Positions 42,942 through 51,860 of a stretch of 64,000 nucleotides of DNA are shown here, one piece after another. The DNA comes from an uncultured Eubacteriales bacterium (lineage in GTDB: Bacteria; Bacillota; Clostridia; Christensenellales; Borkfalkiaceae): positions 1-64,000 of the forward strand of contig CATZMZ010000007.1 in assembly GCA_958421945.1 (NCBI GenBank). The letters run 5' to 3'. The number at the start of each line of letters is the position of its first letter. Within the stretch, counting starts at the first letter, position 1. The notes beneath the pieces are model-generated. The model was given only the letters and a program-made list of their open reading frames with translations, had not been told where the DNA came from and did no database searches. The translations under genes and the position numbers were made by a program.

Positions 42942-44125
42942 GAGAATTCGTTTCTAAAAAAGCTAAAAACATAGCTCCTTCCGGCATAAGAAAGTTTTTC
43001 GACCTTGCTGCCGGACAGGACGATATTATTTCGCTCGGCGTGGGCGAACCCGATTTCGTTACCCCGTGGGCTATCAGGGAAGCAGGTATTTCTTCGATTA
43101 AAAAAGGTTACACTCAATACACCTCGAATAAAGGTCTCGTTCAGCTCCGCGAGGAAATTTCGCGTTATCTCGACGCCAAGTTCGGCGTGAGCTTTCCCGC
43201 GGACGATATCGTTATCACGCTCGGCGCGAGCGAGGCAATCGATATAACTCTCCGCGCGATTATCGACGACGGCGACGAGGTGTTAGTTCCCGACCCGAGC
43301 TACGTTTCTTACCGCCCGTGCGTGGAATTGTGCGGCGGCGTTGCCGTACCCGTGGAATGCGACGGCGAAAACGGCTTTATACTTACGCCCGAAAACCTCG
43401 AAAAAGCGGTTTCCCCGCGCACGAAAGCCATTATTTTCCCTTACCCGAATAACCCTACGGGCGGCGTTATGTCGCGCAAAGACGTGGAAAATATTTTGCC
43501 GTTCATCTTGAAGCACGACCTTTTTATTATTTCCGACGAGATTTACGCCGAACTTTCTTACGGCGAGGAACATTGCTCTATCGCGTCTTTTCCCGAACTT
43601 CACGACAGAGTCGCGCTTATCAGCGGTTTTTCCAAGGCGTTCGCCATGACCGGTTGGAGGGTCGGCTACGTTTGCGCGCCCCCGTCCGTTGTCGAGGCGT
43701 TGCTTAAAATTCATCAGTACGCCGCCATCTGCGCTCCGAGTTTTGCGCAATACGGCGCGCTTGCGGGGCTTATTCAGTGCCGCGAGGACGGTTTTAAGTG
43801 CGTCGGGGAAATGCGCGAGGAATACGATTCGCGCAGAAAATACGTTTATAAACGCCTTACCGAGGCGGGGCTTACCTGTTTCGAGCCGAAGGGCGCGTTT
43901 TACATATTTCCCTGCGTTAAAAGCACGGGGCTGAGCGGCGCGGAATTCGCGCTCGCGCTGTTGGAAAAAGAAAAAATCGCGGTCGTCCCCGGAGACGCTT
44001 TCGGCGAGTTCGGAAAGGATTACGTGCGTATTTCTTACGCTTATTCTATGAAAAATCTCGTTATCGCTATGGATAAAATCAAGAAGTTTATCGACGGATT
44101 GAAAAATGATAAGGAAAAATTGTGA
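42938..44125 (+). CDS. PLP-dependent aminotransferase, class I/II
   Basis: The product has 395 residues. The PLP Lys is in SGFSKAFAMTGWRVGYV; the substrate-side motif is YPNNPTGGVMSRKDV; ISDEIYAELSYGEEH holds the Asp that binds the pyridine nitrogen. The type is that of aspartate/aromatic/alanine aminotransferases encoded next to Lrp-like regulators. Specific substrate is uncertain. Confidence 0.88.
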   Translation: MREFVSKKAKNIAPSGIRKFFDLAAGQDDIISLGVGEPDFVTPWAIREAGISSIKKGYTQYTSNKGLVQLREEISRYLDAKFGVSFPADDIVITLGASEAIDITLRAIIDDGDEVLVPDPSYVSYRPCVELCGGVAVPVECDGENGFILTPENLEKAVSPRTKAIIFPYPNNPTGGVMSRKDVENILPFILKHDLFIISDEIYAELSYGEEHCSIASFPELHDRVALISGFSKAFAMTGWRVGYVCAPPSVVEALLKIHQYAAICAPSFAQYGALAGLIQCREDGFKCVGEMREEYDSRRKYVYKRLTEAGLTCFEPKGAFYIFPCVKSTGLSGAEFALALLEKEKIAVVPGDAFGEFGKDYVRISYAYSMKNLVIAMDKIKKFIDGLKNDKEKL

Positions 44126-45585
44126 TGGATATTCAGACTAAAAAAGCGTCCAAGGCGTTCGAAGCGATTAAAGCCGCTTTGCAATCTTATTACGTTCCGC
44201 CGTTCGTTCTTGCGTTTTGCTTTATTTTTTGGCTTGCGAGGCTTAACCTCGTTTGCATTTGCGCGCTCGTTTTAGTCGTTGCCGCGATTCTCGTTTTTTG
44301 CGACGACGTTAAAAACATTTTCTGCCCTGCGCTTTTCGCGGGATTCTGCATTAAAGATATCGCCGCCGAAGCAAACTGGTTCGTTTATATCGGGTGCGTC
44401 GTCGCCGCGCTTATCGCTTTCGTCGCGTTTGCCGTTACCAAAATCGCAAAGCGCAAAGGGTCTTTAACGCTCGGCAAAATGTTCTACCCTATTATCGTTT
44501 TAGACGTCGCGTTTTTGCTTGGCGGCATCGTCGGGAACTTTAACGTTTCCGCGTTTTTCGCAACTCTCGGGCTTTCGGTCGCGATGCTCTTGCTGTATTT
44601 TCTCGCGATAAACTTTACCGAAAACCTCGCCGATTATCTCGCGGTTTTGTTCGTCTACGGCGCGGCGTTCGTGTCCTTGCAAATTTTAACGAAAAACGTT
44701 ATCGATAACGGTTTTCATGAAATTTTCGAGTGTCACGGCTGGGCTACCGCGGAAGGCCCTAACACCTCCGCGTTATTCATAGGCTTGGGCGCGGTTTCCG
44801 CTTTATTTCTTATCAACGTTAAAAAACGCGGATATTTATTTCTTATCCCCGCGGCGATTTATATTTTTATGGTAACGCTTATCCGTTGCCGCGGCATGCT
44901 TTTAACTCTGCTTATCGTTATCCCCGTGGAAGCGGTTCTTGTCGTTAAAAACTGTAAAACCAAGCGCGCGCTGACCTTTACGCTGTTGGGAATCCTCGTC
45001 GCTTCCGCGATTGCGGAACTTACCACGCATTGCATTTCGGACGCGATTAAAGGCGTGATTGAAAAGTTTATAAACAACAAATCCTCCGGCAGACTCGGCG
45101 ACAATCAGCTGTGGGACTGGTGCATTAACAAGTTTTTCGAGTACCCGATTTTCGGTTACGGCTTTATCAGCGCCGAACCCGTTCCTTCTATCCGTGCCGA
45201 AACGCAGTATTTTATTCTCGCACACAACACCGTGTTGCAGCTGATGACTTCCGTCGGAATCTTCGGAATGATTCTTGCGGGCTGGTTCTATTTTGAAAAA
45301 TATACTCTCGCTTTTACCGACTTTAAAGGGCTTATTTCTATGCCGCTGCTTTTAATCGTAATCGCGATGAGCGGTATTACCGAACAGGCGGCGATGATGG
45401 ACCCGTTCGTGTTCCTTATTCCGTTTATTCTGCTTGCGGCAAAGGAAAACTATCTCGCGGAGAAGGCGGCTTGCGCCGAGCAAGCGGTGGTTATAGGCAA
45501 TTCCTGCCGCGTTTTCGCCGACGGGCGAGTTTGCGGCGTTACGGTTTGCAACAACGGAAACGAAAAGGGCAATACCGAGCTTTAA
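44125..45585 (+). CDS. O-antigen ligase/polymerase-like membrane protein
   Basis: The product has 486 residues with about ten membrane segments. The late periplasmic-type loop with SGRLGDNQLWDW, FGYGFISAEP and LAHNTVLQLMTSVGIFGM is typical of O-antigen ligase/Wzy-like proteins. The start ATG overlaps the aminotransferase stop (TGATG). In Clostridia such proteins join surface polysaccharide or teichoic-acid-like chains; exact role is unknown. Confidence 0.75.
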   Translation: MDIQTKKASKAFEAIKAALQSYYVPPFVLAFCFIFWLARLNLVCICALVLVVAAILVFCDDVKNIFCPALFAGFCIKDIAAEANWFVYIGCVVAALIAFVAFAVTKIAKRKGSLTLGKMFYPIIVLDVAFLLGGIVGNFNVSAFFATLGLSVAMLLLYFLAINFTENLADYLAVLFVYGAAFVSLQILTKNVIDNGFHEIFECHGWATAEGPNTSALFIGLGAVSALFLINVKKRGYLFLIPAAIYIFMVTLIRCRGMLLTLLIVIPVEAVLVVKNCKTKRALTFTLLGILVASAIAELTTHCISDAIKGVIEKFINNKSSGRLGDNQLWDWCINKFFEYPIFGYGFISAEPVPSIRAETQYFILAHNTVLQLMTSVGIFGMILAGWFYFEKYTLAFTDFKGLISMPLLLIVIAMSGITEQAAMMDPFVFLIPFILLAAKENYLAEKAACAEQAVVIGNSCRVFADGRVCGVTVCNNGNEKGNTEL

Positions 45586-45687
45586 GGCAATACCGCACGG
45601 CTTATCGTTCGGGTGTTTGCGCGGTTTCTCGCTCGGTTTATTACGCGGCGTTACCTTAACAATAAATTTTAATTATATTAACCCGTT

Positions 45688-46935
45688 ATGAAATATCTTA
45701 TACTTACCGCAACCGCCGGCAACGGACACAATTCCACGGCGAAAAGAATAAGAGAGGGCTTGCTTGCGCGCGACCCGTCCTGCGAGATTAAAACGGTGGA
45801 CGCGTTTAAGCAGTTCTCGGGTAGGTGGAACGCTTGGCTTATTAACGAAGCGTATTTTTTGGCGTGCGATTACGCCGTTTTGATTTATAACGCGATTTTT
45901 AAGAAAAAAGAAAAAACCGATTACCGCGCGAAAACGAGCGATAAAGCCGTTATGCAGGGCTATTCCGTCCTGTCGGGCATTTTGAACGAAATTTATTCCT
46001 TTAAGCCGGACGTGATTATTTCCACTTACGTTTTTTGTACGGTCGCACTGTCCAACCTTAAACGCGTTTACCCCATTCCCGCAAAAATCTGTTCGATGAC
46101 GCTCGATTACGGCATTTCTCCGTACTGGGAAAGATGTTCTTACGGCGTGGACGTGATGTTTCTTACCACCGAGGAAATGAAAGCCGCGTTTATCGAAAAG
46201 GGTTTTTCGGAAAAGGGTCTTATCGCGACGGGTATACCCGTTTCGGAACAATTCGGGAAAACACCGAAAGCGGAGGCGCGCGCAAAGCTCGGACTGTCCC
46301 CCGATAAATTTACGCTGGTTATCATGAAAGCGAGCTTTTTCCCCGTCCCCGACGAGAAAATCGTAAGCCAGCTTCGCAAACTTAACGCGGACATTCAGGT
46401 CGTGATAATAAACGGAAACGAAAAACAGCGCAAGCGCATCGAAAAGCTTATTCGCCGCAAATCCTGCCCGTGCGATATACGCAACCTCGGATATACCGAC
46501 GAAGTGCCGCTTTATTTTTCCGCGGCGGATTTGATTTTTGGCAAAGGGGGCGGATTGACCGTTACCGAAATCGTAAACGCCGGTAAGCCGGCTTTAATTG
46601 CGCCGAGATTGCCGCAACAGGAAATTTATAACAAAGATTATCTGGTTAAAAACGGTTGCGCCGTAGACGTTAAGGATAACGAGATAGCAAAAACCGTAAA
46701 CGCGCTTAAAAACGGGACTTTCCTCGGCGCGACTCTTGCAGGAATGGAACGCAACGCCCTGTCCCTGCGCCGCCCCGACGCGCTTGCGCGTATTTGCGAA
46801 ACGCTCGAACGTTTGCCCGTTTCCGACTATTCGGACGTGAAGGTTAACGATTCGCATAAAACGATTAAACGGAAAGTCAACGAAGCGGTTAAAAAATCCG
46901 TTAAAGAGCACAAAACGGACAAACGGCTCGGCTGA
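45688..46935 (+). CDS. Processive diacylglycerol glycosyltransferase-like protein
   Basis: The product has 415 residues. The N-terminal YLILTATAGNGHNSTAKRIR matches MGDG synthase/UgtP-type GT28 enzymes; the C-terminal GKGGGLTVTEIVNAGKPALI is the nucleotide-sugar-binding region. It probably adds glucose to diacylglycerol, making glycolipid anchors. The C-terminal 35 residues are highly basic. Confidence 0.82.
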   Translation: MKYLILTATAGNGHNSTAKRIREGLLARDPSCEIKTVDAFKQFSGRWNAWLINEAYFLACDYAVLIYNAIFKKKEKTDYRAKTSDKAVMQGYSVLSGILNEIYSFKPDVIISTYVFCTVALSNLKRVYPIPAKICSMTLDYGISPYWERCSYGVDVMFLTTEEMKAAFIEKGFSEKGLIATGIPVSEQFGKTPKAEARAKLGLSPDKFTLVIMKASFFPVPDEKIVSQLRKLNADIQVVIINGNEKQRKRIEKLIRRKSCPCDIRNLGYTDEVPLYFSAADLIFGKGGGLTVTEIVNAGKPALIAPRLPQQEIYNKDYLVKNGCAVDVKDNEIAKTVNALKNGTFLGATLAGMERNALSLRRPDALARICETLERLPVSDYSDVKVNDSHKTIKRKVNEAVKKSVKEHKTDKRLG

Positions 46936-46969
46936 ACTATCTCGTTTTTGAATAACCTTTCCGATATTA

Positions 46970-47002
46970 AAGCCGCCTTCGCGATTTTCGCGAAGGCGGC
47001 TT
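46970..47002. terminator. Shared terminator between convergent genes
   Basis: A 15-bp perfect stem (AAGCCGCCTTCGCGA with its complement) and a TTT loop sit between the glycosyltransferase stop and the ABC-2 permease stop. Flanking T residues are few in either direction. Confidence 0.7.
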
Positions 47003-47030
47003 CGTTCTCCCGATTTTCGGGTTTTAACCT

Positions 47031-47939
47031 TTATTGCTTGTTTTTCTTGCGGGCAGAAAGCACGTTCATAAGAATATACACGCCGATAAAAAGTAAAATA
47101 CTGCCGCACAAAATAAGATAAGACGCGCTTAAAGGCACTTTATTGCCGAACAAATAAATATTGCAGTCCACGCTGTCGCGGATTGACTGTACCACGTCGG
47201 CAGGAAAACCTTGCCGCGCCATTTCCTTAAACGAACCCCTCATCACGCAATCGCGAAGCAAGCTCGTGCCGTAAGTTCCGGGAAGGAAGGCGAGAACGTT
47301 TCTCAATCCTTCTCCGAAGCTTGAGATGGGCATATACGCGCCGCAAATGAAACCGTATAACGAGCTGACGAGCGTCCCCACGGCGGAAGCCTGCCCGTCC
47401 GTGCTTAAAAAGTAGTTTATACAGGACGACAACGCCGTGCCGAAGGTAGTGAGTAAAATTACGATAAGCAGCAAATTCAGAACGTCCGCAAACGTTAAAT
47501 ACCAGCCGACGACCGCGAGATAAACGAGGCTTATGGTCATCGCGGCTAAGCCGATAATAAGCGTTGACGTTAACGAGGAAAGAAAATAACTTAACCCCAG
47601 AACGCCCGTTTTTACGGGGGTAATGGTTAAATCCTTAATCGCGCCGCTCGTTTTGTCCCTTATCATTAAAAGGTTCGAGCAGAACGCCACGGTAACGCAG
47701 CTAACCGCCAGCAACGAGGAAACGAGTTGCCCGCCCACGCAGCCGTTTATTACCGCGTCCGGAATATTCGCGCCGGCATTTGCCAGCGACGCGCGGAAAG
47801 CTTCATCGTAAACTCTTTTCAGAAACGTCGCGTACAGCACGAGCAGTATAACCGGAGTGATAAGCGAACAGAAAAACATTCCCTTATCCTTAAAATAAAG
47901 CTTTACGTTGCGCTTGCAAAGCGAGAAAATCGTTTTCAT
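47031..47939 (-). CDS. ABC-2-type transporter permease
   Basis: The product has 302 residues with six membrane segments and a large extracellular loop between the first two. The motif FCSNLLMIRDKTSGAIKDLTITP is characteristic of ABC-2 exporters. The start overlaps the ATPase stop by 4 bp. It exports an unknown substrate, perhaps a drug or lipid. Confidence 0.85.
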   Translation of the reverse strand: MKTIFSLCKRNVKLYFKDKGMFFCSLITPVILLVLYATFLKRVYDEAFRASLANAGANIPDAVINGCVGGQLVSSLLAVSCVTVAFCSNLLMIRDKTSGAIKDLTITPVKTGVLGLSYFLSSLTSTLIIGLAAMTISLVYLAVVGWYLTFADVLNLLLIVILLTTFGTALSSCINYFLSTDGQASAVGTLVSSLYGFICGAYMPISSFGEGLRNVLAFLPGTYGTSLLRDCVMRGSFKEMARQGFPADVVQSIRDSVDCNIYLFGNKVPLSASYLILCGSILLFIGVYILMNVLSARKKNKQ

Positions 47940-48847
47940 TTTTCACCTCCCGTTAAAACCTTTCCCGTTACCGCGAGAAAAACGTCGTCCATTTTGCCTT
48001 TGGTAATTTCGTAATCCTTAAAAACCTGCGGATACTTAATAATCAAATCGGTTGCGGCGGAGGTGTCGGGAACGGAAATCCGAAACGCGTCGCGCAACGG
48101 TTCGTACCGCGAGCCGAGCATTTTAACCGCTTCTTCCGTTACGCCGTAAAGGGTGATATAATCGCCCGTATACTTGTTTTTCAAGTCCAGCGGCGTGCCT
48201 TCCGCTGCGATAACGCCGCGGTCTAATATCACGACGAAATCGGCTTCGGCTGCCTCTTCCATATAATGCGTGGTAAGAAAAACGGTCATATCGTCGTTTT
48301 TTCTTAAATCTGCCACGACTTTCCACAATAAGCTGCGCGTTTGGGGGTCAAGTCCCGTGGTCGGCTCGTCCAGAATCAAAATCTCGGGACGGTGAAGAAG
48401 CGCGCGCGCAATATCTATGCGCCGTCTTTGCCCGCCCGACAGCTTGCCGACCGCACGGTTTAACAAATCGCCGAAATCGAGAAGCTCCGACAGTTCCGAC
48501 AGCCTTGCTTTGAAATCCTTGCCGAAAATGCCGTAAAGCGCGGCGCGGCTTTCGAGATTATCTTTTACCGAAAGTTCCTTGTCAAGGACGGACGTCTGAA
48601 AAACCACGCCGAGGCTGCGTTTAATGCGGTCAGGGTCGCTATCGAGGCTCGTTCCGCAAACGTTCACGCTGCCGCCGTCCTTTTTAAGCTGCCCGCACAT
48701 GATGTTTATAGTGGTAGATTTCCCCGCGCCGTTTACGCCTAAAAACGCGAACAGCTCTCCCCGTTTGACGCGAAAGCTTAAATCGTTTACCGCTTTCACC
48801 TCGCCGAAGCTTTTATACAAATTATCGACCTTTATGATATCGTCCAT
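47936..48847 (-). CDS. ABC exporter ATPase (DrrA/CcmA-like)
   Basis: The product has 303 residues. Walker A is LGVNGAGKSTTINI, signature LSGGQRRRIDIARALLH, Walker B EILILDEPTTGLDPQ; the H-loop is FLTTHYMEEAAEADF. A C-terminal domain follows as in DrrA-type proteins. It pairs with the ABC-2 permease. Confidence 0.92.
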   Translation of the reverse strand: MDDIIKVDNLYKSFGEVKAVNDLSFRVKRGELFAFLGVNGAGKSTTINIMCGQLKKDGGSVNVCGTSLDSDPDRIKRSLGVVFQTSVLDKELSVKDNLESRAALYGIFGKDFKARLSELSELLDFGDLLNRAVGKLSGGQRRRIDIARALLHRPEILILDEPTTGLDPQTRSLLWKVVADLRKNDDMTVFLTTHYMEEAAEADFVVILDRGVIAAEGTPLDLKNKYTGDYITLYGVTEEAVKMLGSRYEPLRDAFRISVPDTSAATDLIIKYPQVFKDYEITKGKMDDVFLAVTGKVLTGGEK

Positions 48848-49009
48848 ATTTCCGCTCCCGATTTTCTTTTTCCGTTCCTTTTGGAAATTACTTTTTTATT
48901 GTACCGCAATTCGTAAAAAAATGCAATCTCGAAAAATACGTTTTTAAAATTTTTTTCTTTAAGTTAAATCCTTTTTGCGACGTTTTATTTTTTATCCTTT
49001 AAACAAGCG

Positions 49010-49040
49010 GCAAGCCGACCTTAACGTAAGGTCGGCTTGC
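49010..49040 (-). terminator. Terminator after the DUF378 gene
   Basis: GCAAGCCGACCTTA and its complement form a 14-bp perfect stem around ACG, followed on the minus strand by a TTGTTT run. Confidence 0.7.
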
Positions 49041-49120
49041 GCCTGAATTGTTTGCGAAGCGAAAAGTTTGCGAATGGTCCGCGCCCGTTTCGCGCCGCGA
49101 TAAGTCGGCGACCGTTTAGA

Positions 49121-49336
49121 TTAGTCTATCGCCCTGAAAGGTTTATAAATCGCCCAGTAAAGAATTAACCATAACCCCGAAACGCCCACGAGAGTATAAA
49201 TAATTCTCGAAACGACGGCTTCCGCGCCCGCGCCGAAAATCGCCGCGACGACGTTGAAATCGAAAATTCCCACAAGCCCCCACACGACCGCGCCGACTAT
49301 CGCCAGCACGAACGCTATAATAGTAGTTATCTTCAT
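49121..49336 (-). CDS. DUF378 small membrane protein
   Basis: The product has 71 residues with two hydrophobic segments and the DUF378 pattern GLVGIFDFNVVAAIFG and RIIYTLVGVSGLWLIL. GGAGG lies before the ATG. Function unknown; the family is widespread in Firmicutes. The sequence from here to 49600 holds only the pckG terminator. Confidence 0.82.
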   Translation of the reverse strand: MKITTIIAFVLAIVGAVVWGLVGIFDFNVVAAIFGAGAEAVVSRIIYTLVGVSGLWLILYWAIYKPFRAID

Positions 49337-49501
49337 ACTTACCTCCGTTCATATTTTAGGTAAATTTTAAGTTTTTATACGTTTCGCCCCGACCTTTCCC
49401 TTTCTTCTTTTTTTTGCTTTTTCTTCTTGCTTCGTTTTGATTTTATCTTTTCAGCGCGTTTAGGTTTTGCGGTTTGTTGCGGTTTGTTCTCTTTTTCATT
49501 T

Positions 49502-49540
49502 TAAAAAAGACGCGGCGGAGGGCTGTTACCCTCCGCCGCG
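49502..49540 (-). terminator. Terminator of pckG
   Basis: CGCGGCGGAGGG pairs with CCCTCCGCCGCG around a 6-nt loop (49511-49540); on the minus strand it runs into TCTTTTTT. Confidence 0.88.
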
Positions 49541-49599
49541 CGGTATTTTTGTTTTTACGGTTTGATTTTTCTTTCCCGCATTAAGCTTAAATCCCGAAA

Positions 49600-51378
49600 T
49601 TACTTGTCAAGTTTAGCTTTAAGCTCGCTAAGCTCGTTCCATAATTCCTTCGGAACTCTCTCGCCGAGTTCGGTATAGAATTGCTCGATACCCTCGGTTT
49701 CTTTCTTCCAGCTTTCCTTATCGATAGCGAGAAGCTCCTCGATGTCGGCTTTCGTTACGCCGTTAAGACCTTCGATGTTGATATCCTCGGCTTTCGGGAC
49801 GAAACCGATAGGCGTTTCGACCGCGTCAACCTTATCTTCGCAACGGTCGAGAATCCATTCGAGAACGCGGAGGTTATCGCCAAAGCCCGGCCACATAAAG
49901 TTGCCTTCGTCATCCGTTCTGAACCAGTTGACGTTGAAGATTTTGGGTTGGTTAGGCGTTTTTGCACCCATTTCTATCCAGTGCTTAAAGTAATCGCCCA
50001 TGTTGTAGCCCACGAACGGACGCATAGCCATCGGGTCGCGTCTTACTACGCCGACAGCGCCGGTAGCGGCAGCCGTCGTTTCGCTTGCCATGATAGAACC
50101 GACGAACACGCCGTTGTTCCAGTCTTTGGACTGATAAACGAGCGGTGCGGTTTTTGCGCGGCGTCCGCCGAAAATAATCGCGGAGAGCGGAACGCCGTTA
50201 GGCGCTTCGAACTGGTCGGACAAGCAAGGGCAGTTGACCGTGGGCGCGGTAAATCTTGAATTAGGATGCGCACCGCAGGTGGATTTGTCGTGCTTATCGT
50301 ATTTAGTGTAATCCCACTTTTCGCCACGCCAGTTGAGCGCGTTTTTCGGGGGATTATCGTCCAAGCCTTCCCACCAAACCGTTTCGTCGTCGAGATTTTC
50401 GACCACGTTGGTAAAGATAGTGTTCTTTCTTGTGGAAAGAAGCGCGTTGGGGTTAGATTTCATATTCGTGCCGGGAGCAACGCCGAAGAAGCCGTTTTCG
50501 GGGTTGACCGCCCAAAGTCTGCCGTCCTCGCCCACTCTTATCCATGCGATATCGTCGCCGACGCACCAGCATTTATAGCCTTTCTTTTTGTAAATCTCGG
50601 GCGGGATAAGCATAGCGAGGTTGGTTTTTCCGCAAGCGGACGGGAACGCCGCCGCAACGTACTTAATTTCGCCCTTCGGATTTTCGATGCCCAAAATAAG
50701 CATGTGTTCCGCCATCCAGCCTTCGGTCTTGCCGAGGTAAGACGCGATACGAAGCGCAAAACATTTCTTGCCGAGAAGAACGTTTCCGCCGTAGTTGGAG
50801 TTGATAGACATAATAAGGTTTTCCTCGGGGAAATGACAGATATATCTCTTTTCCTCGGAAAGCTCCGCATAAGAATGTAAACCTTTAACGAAATCGCCGT
50901 CGCCTAACGCGTCCAGAACTTTTTGCCCGATCCTCGTCATGATAGCCATATTCAAAACTACGTAAATAGAATCGGTAAGCTCGATGCCGATTTTGGAAAA
51001 TTTGCTGCCGACCGCGCCCATGGAATAAGGAATAACGTACATCGTTCTGCCTTCCATAACGCCGTCGAAAAGACCGTTCATCAACTTTAACGCTTCGCCC
51101 GTTTCCATCCAGTTGTTGATGGGTGCGGAATCGTCTTTATTCTTGGAGCAAATAAAGGTTCTGCCTTCTACCCTCGCAACGTCGTTAATGGTAGTGCGGT
51201 GAAGATAACAGCCCGGCAATTTTTCCTGATTGAGCTTAATAAGGATTTTCTCCTTAACAGCCTGCGCTCTTAATTCGTCAAGCTGCTTTTCGCTGCCGTC
51301 AATCCACACGACGGACGCGGGACGACAAAGCTTTTCCGTTTCGCGAACGAAATCCAGAACTTTTTTGTTGTTAGTCAT
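49600..51378 (-). CDS. pckG: Phosphoenolpyruvate carboxykinase (GTP)
   Basis: The product has 592 residues from the ATG at 51378 (AAGGAG upstream). The GTP-PEPCK signatures are FPSACGKTNLAMLIPP (P-loop with the reactive Cys), CVGDDIAWIRVGEDGRLWAV and RDPMAMRPFVGYNMGDYFKH. It interconverts oxaloacetate and PEP; in fermentative Clostridia it often works in the PEP-carboxylating direction. A long structured leader precedes it. Confidence 0.95.
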   Translation of the reverse strand: MTNNKKVLDFVRETEKLCRPASVVWIDGSEKQLDELRAQAVKEKILIKLNQEKLPGCYLHRTTINDVARVEGRTFICSKNKDDSAPINNWMETGEALKLMNGLFDGVMEGRTMYVIPYSMGAVGSKFSKIGIELTDSIYVVLNMAIMTRIGQKVLDALGDGDFVKGLHSYAELSEEKRYICHFPEENLIMSINSNYGGNVLLGKKCFALRIASYLGKTEGWMAEHMLILGIENPKGEIKYVAAAFPSACGKTNLAMLIPPEIYKKKGYKCWCVGDDIAWIRVGEDGRLWAVNPENGFFGVAPGTNMKSNPNALLSTRKNTIFTNVVENLDDETVWWEGLDDNPPKNALNWRGEKWDYTKYDKHDKSTCGAHPNSRFTAPTVNCPCLSDQFEAPNGVPLSAIIFGGRRAKTAPLVYQSKDWNNGVFVGSIMASETTAAATGAVGVVRRDPMAMRPFVGYNMGDYFKHWIEMGAKTPNQPKIFNVNWFRTDDEGNFMWPGFGDNLRVLEWILDRCEDKVDAVETPIGFVPKAEDINIEGLNGVTKADIEELLAIDKESWKKETEGIEQFYTELGERVPKELWNELSELKAKLDK

Positions 51379-51573
51379 TTTATATACTCCTTTTTGGTTT
51401 TTTCTATAAAAATTTTTTATACCGCGCTTTTTCGCGGCAATTTGCAAAAGCATAGTCTTAATCGGAATTCCGCTTGCGTCGTGCGAAATTCCGTTGGTTT
51501 TAACTGCCTTTTCGCGACTTTTTTTGTCGAGCATATTTAAGGCGGCAAGCCGAAAACCAAAAATAACTTTCTT
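51379..51573 (-). promoter_or_regulatory. Structured 195-nt leader of pckG
   Basis: Between the promoter and the start, the leader carries an 11-bp hairpin (CGGAATTTCGC with GCGGAATTCCG, 51463-51493) and a smaller one (CCGCG with CGCGG, 51422-51437). A run of T residues (51411-51421 region) lies near the second. No known riboswitch is recognised. Confidence 0.45.
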
Positions 51574-51580
51574 TTTCGCT

Positions 51581-51609
51581 ATTGTATATTATACCACCAT
51601 TTTTGTCAA
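51581..51609 (-). promoter_or_regulatory. pckG promoter
   Basis: On the minus strand TTGACA (51609 to 51604) and TACAAT (51586 to 51581) are spaced 17 nt. A second TATAAT overlaps the spacer. Confidence 0.75.
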
Positions 51610-51860
51610 AAGTAAATTTTTTTTACATAATAGTGGTATAATTTTTTCTTTTGACCGGATTCGCGCTTTTTCGTCGTTAAAACATATATTTTTTAATCTT
51701 TCGGCGTATATATTTATTATAAGAGTAATTTTTAAACGTCTATTTATCGTTATAGCGGCGTTTTTGCGTGTTTTCGTTGTTTTTATCCGATTTTTTTCGG
51801 GCAATAAAAGCGTTTTTACGGCGAATTTTGCGCAAATCACGCTTTTATTCAGGTGAAACC

